DNA of 8,787 nucleotides from Candidatus Nomurabacteria bacterium (GTDB lineage: Bacteria; Patescibacteriota; Minisyncoccia; Phycocordibacterales; UBA9973): positions 1-8,787 of the forward strand of contig PMIU01000086.1 of assembly GCA_003157195.1 (NCBI GenBank), read 5' to 3'. The position numbers were made by a program, and so were the translations under genes. Each line of letters opens with the position of its first letter. Position 1 is the stretch's first letter. The notes beneath the pieces are model-generated. The model saw only the letters and a list, made by a program, of their open reading frames with translations. It had not been told where the DNA came from and searched no databases. Positions 1 to 4,557 of the stretch are shown one piece after another.

Positions 1-1
1 A

Positions 2-85
2 AAGACTGGAGAGCAAGTCAAAGTTGCCGCAAAGAAAGTTCCAAAATTCCGAGCTGCAAAAGGTTTGAAAGATATGGTTGCATAA
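2..85 (+). CDS. HU-family nucleoid DNA-binding protein, C-terminal 27 residues (5' end outside window)
   Basis: Only the last 27 codons and the TAA stop are inside the window. The frame starting at base 2 reads KTGEQVKVAAKKVPKF and ends in GLKDMVA. This is the classic HU/IHF C-terminus: the N-P-x-T-G-E-x-hydrophobic stretch of the beta arm, then the A-x-K-V-P-x-F strand and a short final helix. HU proteins are small dimers that bend and compact DNA in the nucleoid. Family membership rests on this tail alone, and HU versus an IHF-like paralogue cannot be decided. The stop codon is followed at once by a palindrome (86-107) and a terminator (109-145), so this is the end of its transcription unit. 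Confidence 0.85.
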   Translation, partial: KTGEQVKVAAKKVPKFRAAKGLKDMVA

Positions 86-107
86 ATTCTTTTCGCGCGA
101 AAAGAAT
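86..107. repeat. 22-bp perfect palindrome directly after the HU stop codon
   Basis: The base after the TAA stop begins a perfect palindrome with arms ATTCTTTTCGC / GCGAAAAGAAT and no spacer. In the HU mRNA it can form a 9-bp hairpin with a CGCG loop just before the terminator hairpin. It has no T-run of its own, so it is better read as a 3'-end stabilising stem or a protein-binding site than as a terminator. Confidence 0.7.
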
Positions 108-108
108 G

Positions 109-145
109 AAAAAATAAAAACACCCAGTGGGTGTTTTTATTTTTT
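109..145. terminator. Strong bidirectional Rho-independent terminator after the HU gene
   Basis: A 17-bp stem (109-125 with 129-145) closes on the three bases AGT. The core is CACCC/GGGTG, flanked by A-rich sequence on the left and TTTTTATTTTTT on the right. Because the A-rich and T-rich arms are complementary, the site should terminate transcription from either side. Confidence 0.9.
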
Positions 146-147
146 CA

Positions 148-175
148 TTGACTTTTAATCTTATACAGATATACT
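148..175 (+). promoter_or_regulatory. Promoter for the small RNA at 183-270
   Basis: TTGACT (148-153) is followed after 16 bp by TATACT (170-175). Transcription would start near 182-183, exactly where the first strand of the RNA's closing stem begins. No ORF of note follows on the + strand before the terminator at 248-270. Promoter, folded body and terminator therefore make one self-contained unit. Confidence 0.7.
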
Positions 176-182
176 TACAATA

Positions 183-270
183 GGCATTTGTGAGGAGTTC
201 GCTTCTCTCGCGGTTAAAATTAAACTGCAGCCAAATGCCATCAAAGGATCTGCCGAGAGGCGGATTTTTT
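183..270 (+). ncRNA. Candidate small structured RNA (about 88 nt), family not recognised
   Basis: The stretch behaves like a free-standing RNA gene. An 8-bp closing stem GGCATTTG (183-190) / CAAATGCC (232-239) encloses two hairpins. The first is GAGGAG-TTCG-CTTCTC (192-207), with a UUCG tetraloop and one G-U pair. The second is GCGGTT / AACTGC (210-215 / 223-228), with a 7-nt loop and one G-U pair. Junction linkers are 1, 2 and 3 nt, giving a compact three-way junction. A terminator hairpin with a T-run closes the transcript at 248-270. It lies between the HU gene and the converging restriction operon. It does not match the signature motifs I know for SRP RNA, 6S RNA, tmRNA, RNase P RNA or tRNA. 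A riboswitch is unlikely because no gene follows on its strand. The structure is read directly from the sequence; function is unknown. Confidence 0.65.
248..270 (+). terminator. Rho-independent terminator of the small RNA
   Basis: ATCTGCC (248-254) pairs with GGCGGAT (259-265), with one G-U pair and a GAGA loop. It is followed by TTTTT and then GATTTT. On the opposite strand the stem is not followed by T residues, so it serves + strand transcription and protects the converging restriction operon from read-through. Confidence 0.8.
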
Positions 271-284
271 GATTTTAATATAGA

Positions 285-1067
285 TTATTTTTTATTAAAT
301 CTTTTAAAATAAGTATCAATTTCATCTCTTAATTCAATACCGACTCTTTCAAAGCAATCTAGTAAATCGTTGTAAGTATTTTTACCGCCAAGAAAATCCC
401 AAAATTCATCTGCTACCTTAAGTTCGTTTTTTAAATCAAGCATTCCTCGCATAGTCCAACGGTTGTAAGACTCCGGTTCATAAGGATTATACGGAATAGC
501 AATAATGGTATTTATTTTTGCATTTGGCTTATTCGCCAAAATAACAGCGACCCATTCAAGTAATGTTCGTTTAAATTCCTTAAAACCTCCAGCATTTGGT
601 TTTGCAGTTTTAATATCAAAGAGAAAATATTCACCATTTTTTGATTCAAACATTAAATCAACTTTTGTTGGCTTGACTTCTATCATTTTACCTGTTTTAC
701 AAACCTTTCTTATTCTTTCAATTTCTTCTTTTTTATTAGGAGAAATTGTTGCAGTAGTAAGACCATCAATAATCTTTTGAATTTCTTTTTGCGCACCAGT
801 ACTAATAAGATTACCTGCTGTAGCCTGCGAAGCAGCCATTTTAAAATTCTTTTCTGCCAAAGCAAGACCCACTGGTTCAAAAATACTCGTGCCAAAATTT
901 GTGTTTAATGAATGAATAAAAGAATATAAGGCAAGTCTATCCTTACCGAGCAATCTAGTGTGAAATGGCATTGAAGCTGGCTCTGGATTGTAATTTTGGA
1001 ATTTGTTACGTAAACTTGCTTTTAAGACTTTTTCAACACTTTTTATTTGTTCTTTTGATAAAGCCAT
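285..1067 (-). CDS. Type II restriction endonuclease, TdeIII/MjaII family
   Basis: The 260-residue protein is recognised as a TdeIII-type restriction endonuclease. It carries the family's conserved block MPFHTRLLGKDRLALYSF (about 33-50) and SIFEPVGLALA (61-71). The PD-(D/E)xK nuclease core is visible as D137 in KVDLMF, followed by D151-I-K153 in FLFDIKTAKPN. Known members (TdeIII, MjaII) cleave GGNCC, so that specificity is a reasonable guess and not a demonstration. The protein would cut unmethylated DNA, and the methyltransferase encoded just upstream would protect the host. Its ATG lies 3 nt past the methyltransferase stop with no ribosome-binding site and no evident promoter. Translation is therefore probably coupled, which favours methylation before cleavage. 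The gene is very AT-rich. It is full length with no visible lesion. Confidence 0.88.
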   Translation of the reverse strand: MALSKEQIKSVEKVLKASLRNKFQNYNPEPASMPFHTRLLGKDRLALYSFIHSLNTNFGTSIFEPVGLALAEKNFKMAASQATAGNLISTGAQKEIQKIIDGLTTATISPNKKEEIERIRKVCKTGKMIEVKPTKVDLMFESKNGEYFLFDIKTAKPNAGGFKEFKRTLLEWVAVILANKPNAKINTIIAIPYNPYEPESYNRWTMRGMLDLKNELKVADEFWDFLGGKNTYNDLLDCFERVGIELRDEIDTYFKRFNKK

Positions 1068-1070
1068 AAA

Positions 1071-2645
1071 TTATATTGATTTTAAATGAAAAATAATTTC
1101 CGAATACGGATTTCGATCACGCTCCGTACGGTTTAATACTGGTCTTTTAAATTGATTTACTATTTTCATACCTGATTTTTCTGCAATCTCCGGATAAAGA
1201 TTAAATTTATCATTCGCAACAAGAAAAACATCAAAATTTTCTTTGAGATACTTTTTGCAGTTATTTAGTACTTCTGAAATTCCTTCTACATAAGACTTAC
1301 GAGCTTCTACCCCCTGTCCTTTATAAAGAGGCCCTATTTCTAACTCATCTTTACGCTTAAAACCCAAAAGGTCGTATGCGTAAGCGTGTTGTTCGTGATA
1401 ATCAATCTGTCCAACATAAGGGGGTGAACAAAAAATACCTGCTATTTTTTGTTTCTTGAGAATTTTTGAAAATTTTGGATTATTTTTTTCCACTTTTTCA
1501 AAAATATTTATATTTCTTGAGTCTCCAGCTAAAACCGAATAGTAAACTGGTTTGCGTAATTTATTGAATTCCCTAACCCTACTAAGAGTATCAAGAGCAT
1601 AGCGATTTAACATACTCGTGATTGAAAAAATTGGTTTGCAAATTTTCTTATGTTTATAACAATAATAGGTAGTAATTTGTGGTTCTTTCAGAGTAGCTAA
1701 ATCACTATGAGTAGTTGCACGACATGATCTTATGGTTCTACTCAAAATAAGTGCGAGAATTTTACGTATTTTTATATCTTTTTCCTGTTTTATGGTTTTA
1801 AAAACGTGATCAATCTCACTACGCACGTTTTCTATAAACCAAGTATCAAGAAAAGATGCTTTTTTGTCTTGTTTCAACTTTATTGAATATTTTTTAACTA
1901 ATTTTTGGTAAATTGGTAAAAATTCTTTCTCTTTTTCAATAGCAAATTTATTTTCATTAAAATTTCCTTGATTAATTTTATATTTGAAATCGTGTCCTGG
2001 GTAGTTTACTAAATTAAATTTGGCAAGTTCAGCTAAAAGTTCAGTTTCAAATTCCTGAATTTTATTGTCATGTTCAAAAGAATCAAGTGAAGTAATTAAT
2101 TTTTTAATTGATTTTTGTAAGTACTCTTCATCGTATTGAACAGCCTTGCAACTTGAGATCATACAATTAAACTCAGAAACATCAATGCCGATAGAGTGAA
2201 TCCCCGTTTCGAGTGATTGAATAATTGTTGTTCCTGAACCCAAAAATGGGTCAAGAATAATATCCCCTGCTTTAAAATATGTTTCTTTTTTAAAATTATC
2301 GGTATGATTATCTATAAAATACTCAACTAGTTGAGGAATATATTTACCTTTATAGGGATGAAGCCTGTGAACGTGTTTCGTTGTGTCTTTTTCTCTTAAA
2401 TTATCAAAGGAGAGCTTCCAATTTAAATCGTTGCCTAAGGTTTTTTTCCAGGCAACTTCACGAGTCCCATTACGAGATTCATAATATTTTTTTAAATCAC
2501 TTAAATTAACCATAGTAGAACCATTTTCTCCATATTTTTTTACTTTTCCATATTGTACAAGATAAGAAATATTTGTAGGCATAATTTCCTTTTCAAGAAA
2601 ATCTGACGCCCATTTTGATGCTTCTGGTATGGATATTAAAGTCAT
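1071..2645 (-). CDS. Modification DNA methyltransferase of the type II R-M system (amino-methylating class)
   Basis: The 524-residue protein methylates DNA at the site cut by its partner endonuclease. Residues about 1-58 look like a small helix-turn-helix (ISYLVQYGKVKKYGENGST, then LSDLKKYY), probably an added DNA-binding or autoregulatory domain. The SAM-binding motif I is LDPFLGSGTT (131-140), followed by motif II GIDVSEFN (153-160). The catalytic motif IV is CSPPY (406-410), of the S-P-P-Y kind used by N4-cytosine and some N6-adenine enzymes. About 265 residues separate motifs I and IV, so the target-recognition region probably lies between them. TdeIII-type partners modify GGNCC, where N4-cytosine methylation would fit; this is inferred. 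The ATG at 2645 lies 6 nt after a TATAAT box, predicting a leaderless mRNA. There is no terminator between lexA and this gene, so it may also be read from the SOS promoter. Confidence 0.9.
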   Translation of the reverse strand: MTLISIPEASKWASDFLEKEIMPTNISYLVQYGKVKKYGENGSTMVNLSDLKKYYESRNGTREVAWKKTLGNDLNWKLSFDNLREKDTTKHVHRLHPYKGKYIPQLVEYFIDNHTDNFKKETYFKAGDIILDPFLGSGTTIIQSLETGIHSIGIDVSEFNCMISSCKAVQYDEEYLQKSIKKLITSLDSFEHDNKIQEFETELLAELAKFNLVNYPGHDFKYKINQGNFNENKFAIEKEKEFLPIYQKLVKKYSIKLKQDKKASFLDTWFIENVRSEIDHVFKTIKQEKDIKIRKILALILSRTIRSCRATTHSDLATLKEPQITTYYCYKHKKICKPIFSITSMLNRYALDTLSRVREFNKLRKPVYYSVLAGDSRNINIFEKVEKNNPKFSKILKKQKIAGIFCSPPYVGQIDYHEQHAYAYDLLGFKRKDELEIGPLYKGQGVEARKSYVEGISEVLNNCKKYLKENFDVFLVANDKFNLYPEIAEKSGMKIVNQFKRPVLNRTERDRNPYSEIIFHLKSI

Positions 2646-2651
2646 AGAGTG

Positions 2652-2657
2652 ATTATA
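2652..2657 (-). promoter_or_regulatory. -10 box of the methyltransferase gene, predicted leaderless start
   Basis: On the - strand TATAAT ends exactly 6 nt before the ATG (TATAAT-CACTCT-ATG), so transcription should begin at the A of the start codon. No good -35 hexamer is seen at 16-18 bp. There is no Shine-Dalgarno sequence. The box lies in the 29-nt gap after the lexA stop. Confidence 0.6.
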
Positions 2658-2674
2658 GCAAAATACAAACTTTT

Positions 2675-3241
2675 TTAATACTTCCGTATCACCGCCTTCA
2701 CTACCGCGTTGATGTTTAAAGAGTGCTCTGGGTAAATGGGCTTGTAGTTTTTATTAGCCGGTTCGAGCCAGCGCTTGCCGCCCTTCTCGCGGAAATATTT
2801 CATGGTGAATTCTCCATCCACTTCGGCTATGACTATTTGCATATCTTTGGCCGTGGTTGCCTTTTCCACTAGCACCATATCCCCTTTCTCTATGTGCGCG
2901 TCTATCATCGAGTCCCCGTCTACCTCGAGCATGTAGGTCAGTGGTTTGTTTTTTATGAGCATATCGTCTAGGTTTACCGTGTCGACCAATTCTTCTTCCA
3001 CCGTAGCTGGGAAGCCGGCCGTGACGAGGCCCAGCATCGGCACTTCGCTGAAGGTTTGAGTCGGGATCAGCCTGCCTAGGTGGTCTTTGGCCACCAGCCC
3101 GGCATCTAGGAGTTTCTCCACCACTCTGGCTACCGCATTCTTGGATTTGAAACCGAAAAGTTTCAGCATCTCGGAATATGTGGGCATCCGTTTGTTGCCT
3201 TCGTAGAATGTTTCTAGTTTTGTTTGGTAAAGATTACGCAT
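2675..3241 (-). CDS. lexA: LexA repressor, SOS-response S24-type autopeptidase
   Basis: The 188-residue protein has LexA architecture. An N-terminal winged helix-turn-helix (about 1-60; MPTYSEMLKLFGF, then SKNAVARVVEKLLDAGLV) binds SOS operators. The linker holds the self-cleavage bond A75-G76 in GLVTAGFPA. The C-terminal peptidase has nucleophile S111 in VDGDSMIDA and general base K148 in EFTMKYF. RecA filaments on damaged DNA stimulate self-cleavage and relieve repression. The ATG overlaps the stop of the upstream 73-residue ORF by 8 nt (ATGCGTAA), so the two are translationally coupled and share one promoter. That promoter carries a GAAC-N4-GTTC box of the Bacillus type, so autoregulation is expected. 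The gene is clearly richer in GC than the restriction operon next to it. No terminator is seen after its TAA. Confidence 0.95.
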   Translation of the reverse strand: MRNLYQTKLETFYEGNKRMPTYSEMLKLFGFKSKNAVARVVEKLLDAGLVAKDHLGRLIPTQTFSEVPMLGLVTAGFPATVEEELVDTVNLDDMLIKNKPLTYMLEVDGDSMIDAHIEKGDMVLVEKATTAKDMQIVIAEVDGEFTMKYFREKGGKRWLEPANKNYKPIYPEHSLNINAVVKAVIRKY

Positions 3242-3455
3242 AGCTATTGCCTTTTAAAATATCTTTCCGAAAAAACAAATCTACAAATCTATTCATAAAG
3301 CCTTGTCTCGTGTGATAGCGTACTTTTTTGAGAAGCAGTTTGTGTTCCCTAGCCTCTTTCATATATTTCTCTCCTTGGAGAATTTTCAAATCGATTTTTT
3401 TGTTGATCTTCTGAATCTCCTTCTCTAACATTTTTAAATATTGTGATTGTGACAT
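3234..3455 (-). CDS. Small basic protein of unknown function, first gene of the lexA operon
   Basis: I do not recognise this 73-residue protein. It is strongly basic. Its N-terminal two thirds (MLEKEIQKINKKIDLKILQG, then EKYMKEAREHKLLLKKV) look like an amphipathic or coiled-coil helix, followed by GFMNRFVDLFFRKDIL, which could form an aromatic membrane- or protein-contacting helix. It is the first gene after the SOS promoter and overlaps lexA by 8 nt, so it should be DNA-damage-induced together with LexA. I chose ATG 3455 because the protein from there on is uniformly hydrophilic. ATG 3536 is in frame, only about 10 nt from the predicted transcript start, and would give 100 residues, but its extra segment is encoded by a palindrome. 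Neither start has a ribosome-binding site. By analogy with YneA or SulA it could be a small damage-induced effector; this is only positional inference. Confidence 0.65.
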   Translation of the reverse strand: MSQSQYLKMLEKEIQKINKKIDLKILQGEKYMKEAREHKLLLKKVRYHTRQGFMNRFVDLFFRKDILKGNSYA

Positions 3456-3489
3456 AAATTTAAGGAGTGAAACGACTATAAATTTTGTC

Positions 3490-3509
3490 ACTCCGACGTA
3501 CGTCGGAGT
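3490..3509. repeat. 20-bp perfect palindrome in the leader of the SOS transcript
   Basis: The arms are ACTCCGACGT and ACGTCGGAGT with no spacer. In the - strand mRNA it can form an 8-bp stem with a GTAC loop. Its 3' arm GGAGTGA can instead pair with TCACTCC (3464-3470 on the + strand reads GGAGTGA), 9 nt before ATG 3455, giving a competing structure. No T-run follows, so it is not a simple terminator. Confidence 0.7.
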
Positions 3510-3552
3510 TGAATAAAATATATTCGCATTGCTCATTATTTGTAATTTAATA

Positions 3553-3581
3553 AGTATAAGTGAACGCTCGTTCACTGTCAA
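3553..3581 (-). promoter_or_regulatory. LexA-regulated promoter of the 73-aa ORF-lexA operon
   Basis: On the - strand TTGACA (3581-3576) is followed after exactly 17 bp by TATACT (3558-3553), a near-consensus sigma-70-type promoter. The whole spacer is the SOS palindrome, so bound LexA would block RNA polymerase. The predicted start is near 3546. This is the strongest promoter in the window. Confidence 0.88.
3559..3576. promoter_or_regulatory. SOS box (LexA operator), GAAC-N4-GTTC type
   Basis: AGTGAACG-CT-CGTTCACT has 8-bp arms around a 2-bp centre. Its core GAAC-GCTC-GTTC (3562-3573) fits the Gram-positive LexA operator pattern. It fills the spacer of the lexA operon promoter, so LexA autoregulation is the natural reading. 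I found no second GAAC-N4-GTTC match in the window. Confidence 0.88.
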
Positions 3582-3599
3582 GCAGTAGGGTGTGGATAA

Positions 3600-3665
3600 C
3601 CCCGTAGTGAATTTTGGCGATGCGCAAAGCGCGCCCAAAGGGCCTCGCCAAAATCTACTACCGGG
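3600..3665. repeat. Large imperfect inverted repeat with a two-lobed interior
   Basis: Arms 3600-3620 and 3645-3665 pair over 21 positions with two mismatches and one wobble; the inner 10 bp (ATTTTGGCGA / TCGCCAAAAT) are perfect. The 24-bp interior holds two small hairpins, GCGC-AAA-GCGC and GCCC-AAA-GGGC, so the extruded form is a cloverleaf-like three-way junction. It lies between the zinc-ribbon gene's terminator and the SOS promoter. No T-run follows on either strand. The non-coding stretch 3456-3771 holds this element, the leader palindrome, the SOS promoter, a terminator and a GC hairpin; I see no gene in it. Confidence 0.65.
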
Positions 3666-3675
3666 TAACTCTCCC

Positions 3676-3706
3676 AAAAAAACAAAAAAACTAGGGTTTA
3701 CCTAGT
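3676..3706 (-). terminator. Rho-independent terminator after the zinc-ribbon gene
   Basis: On the - strand ACTAGG-TAAAC-CCTAGT (3706-3690) is followed by TTTTTTTG and TTTTTTT. It stops transcription from the zinc-ribbon gene before the SOS promoter and so insulates the lexA operon. Confidence 0.85.
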
Positions 3707-3725
3707 CAAAAATTTAATGTGTTTT

Positions 3726-3760
3726 GTGCGGGGGGTCGAGTTGCGTCGACCCCCCCGCAC
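3726..3760. repeat. Very stable GC-rich hairpin in the 3' region of the zinc-ribbon transcript
   Basis: GTGC-G6-TCGA (3726-3739) pairs with TCGA-C7-GCAC (3746-3760), leaving a 6-nt loop and one bulged C, so 14 bp of mostly GC pairs. No T-run follows on either strand. It lies between the stop of the zinc-ribbon ORF (3772) and the true terminator, so it is probably an mRNA-stabilising stem. Confidence 0.75.
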
Positions 3761-3771
3761 CGTTTGATCGT

Positions 3772-4080
3772 TCATCCCTTTCTCCTCCTCGGAACGAGTT
3801 GCAGCACCCGACACGGTGCCGTCTTGGCCTCTACTTGTGGTGGTTCGACTGGGACGATGGTTGGAATGGTTCCACCCAGTTCCTTCCATAACGCCCTGTC
3901 TTGGAGTTGCGAAGCAAACACTTGTTCGGTGCCGACCGTTTCACACTTCTCACAGAAATAGGTCAGCTTGAGTTCGCCGTCGCGAGCGTACTCCAAGAAC
4001 CGAACCTCAAGTTTTACCTGACACACAGGACATACCTGATTAGCCCTGTGCCATTTTTTCGCTTCCACGGGAACCTCCAT
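3772..4080 (-). CDS. Zinc-ribbon protein of unknown function
   Basis: The predicted protein has 102 residues. A four-cysteine zinc ribbon is clear: C17-P-V-C20 and C43-E-K-C46, separated by a 22-residue beta-rich stretch (VKLEVRFLEYARDGELKLTYF). The remainder is a short helix (TEQVFASQLQDRALWKELGG), a proline-rich linker and a basic tail ending RRRKG. This suggests a small nucleic-acid- or protein-binding adaptor, but the family is not recognised. TATAAT lies 8 nt before the ATG, predicting no or almost no leader, and there is no Shine-Dalgarno sequence. It has its own terminator at 3676-3706. The gene is GC-richer than its neighbours and its DNA contains several nested inverted repeats, so a structured mRNA is likely. 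Coding status is supported by the cysteine pattern and by the flanking promoter and terminator. Confidence 0.65.
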   Translation of the reverse strand: MEVPVEAKKWHRANQVCPVCQVKLEVRFLEYARDGELKLTYFCEKCETVGTEQVFASQLQDRALWKELGGTIPTIVPVEPPQVEAKTAPCRVLQLVPRRRKG

Positions 4081-4088
4081 TGAGGAAC

Positions 4089-4094
4089 ATTATA
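4089..4094 (-). promoter_or_regulatory. -10 box of the zinc-ribbon gene
   Basis: On the - strand TATAAT ends 8 nt before ATG 4080, so the transcript should start within one or two bases of the start codon. No convincing -35 is seen at 16-18 bp. The box lies just past the stop codon of the upstream ORF. Confidence 0.5.
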
Positions 4095-4111
4095 TCGTTT
4101 CAAGTATGCAC

Positions 4112-4471
4112 CTATAAAAAATAAAAGCTAGCTTTAAAAAATTTGTATATAAAAAGAGAAAGTCCAGGTGAGGGACTTTCCCCCACCCGGACGGGTGTGA
4201 TGGTACCTACTAAATATGCGATTGCGTACTTGACACCCTCACCATAGGCGACGGAGGGAGCCGCCGAATTCCGGAAGGAGTGGAGTTTGACGACCCACTC
4301 CTGGAACCCCTTAGTCAGAGTGGGGTCTTCCAGAACATAAAAAACGTCGGACTCGGGGAATTCGGCTTTTCCCTGAGCTATAATTTCCATCCGTATCTCC
4401 ACCTCATCCCGCACCTGCTTTAGTTGACCTGCACGGATCAGGTAGTCGCGAACTGATTGCTTAGTGTACAA
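4112..4471 (-). CDS. Hypothetical protein, family not recognised
   Basis: I do not recognise this product (about 119 residues from TTG 4471). I chose that TTG because GGAGAG lies about 6 nt upstream, the only good Shine-Dalgarno spacing in the window. The open frame extends to TTG 4495, right after an in-frame TAA, which would give 127 residues. The N-terminal half looks helical and charged (LIRAGQLKQVRDEVEIRMEI). The middle reads FQEWVVKLHSF, then GEGVKYAIAYLVGTI. The last 20 or so residues are encoded by two hairpins and a T-run that look like a terminator, so the true C-terminus is doubtful. In another frame TAGTAG lies just before those hairpins, which could mean an indel lost the original stop. 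Base composition is GC-richer than its neighbours, with unusually many nested inverted repeats. A partly structured RNA role cannot be excluded. Confidence 0.5.
   Translation of the reverse strand: MYTKQSVRDYLIRAGQLKQVRDEVEIRMEIIAQGKAEFPESDVFYVLEDPTLTKGFQEWVVKLHSFRNSAAPSVAYGEGVKYAIAYLVGTITPVRVGESPSPGLSLFIYKFFKASFYFL
4151..4180 (-). terminator. Terminator-like hairpin inside the 3' end of the 4112-4471 ORF
   Basis: On the - strand GAAAGTCC pairs with GGACTTTC (8 bp, 7-nt loop CTCACCT), followed by TCTTTTTATA. A second small hairpin (4184-4197, CACCC/GGGTG core) stands just upstream. The open frame runs through both and stops at 4112. Confidence 0.65.
4263..4366. repeat. Nested inverted repeats inside the 4112-4471 ORF
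   Basis: Outer arms GCCGAATTCC (4263-4272) and GGAATTCGGC (4357-4366) are perfectly complementary. Between them lie AGGAGTGG / CCACTCCT (4276-4283 / 4295-4302) and GGAA-CCCC / GGGG-TC-TTCC (4303-4310 / 4322-4331). Together they can fold as a multibranch structure on either strand. Confidence 0.6.
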
Positions 4472-4475
4472 GATA

Positions 4476-4481
4476 CTCTCC
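4476..4481 (-). promoter_or_regulatory. Shine-Dalgarno-like site that decides the start of the 4112-4471 ORF
   Basis: On the - strand GGAGAG precedes TTG 4471 by about 5 nt (6 from GGAG). No other gene in the window has such a site. It favours the internal TTG over the upstream TTG at 4495. Confidence 0.45.
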
Positions 4482-4557
4482 AACCCCCTCCACAATTAGC
4501 AGGGGGACGAATTTGAATCCATATTTACGATAACATATATACTGGAAAAGTCTAGTT

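Noticed and set aside
183..242. tRNA-like look of the small RNA (closing stem followed by A, then TCA)
   Set aside because: About 57 nt is too short, there is no anticodon arm, and the 7-nt loop at 216-222 lacks the T-loop pattern. SRP RNA was also considered because of the CTGCAGCC string, but the GGAA-loop and symmetric-loop motifs are missing.
248..284. Terminator for the endonuclease gene on the - strand
   Set aside because: On that strand the stem at 248-265 is preceded by As and not followed by Ts, so it works only for + strand transcription.
3464..3468. AAGGAG-like Shine-Dalgarno upstream of the 73-aa ORF
   Set aside because: It lies on the + strand, opposite to the gene; on the - strand the sequence before ATG 3455 is CTCCTT, the complement of a ribosome-binding site.
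3594..3672. Integron attC site
   Set aside because: The arms do not end in RYYYAAC / GTTRRRY core sites on either strand, and no integrase is present.
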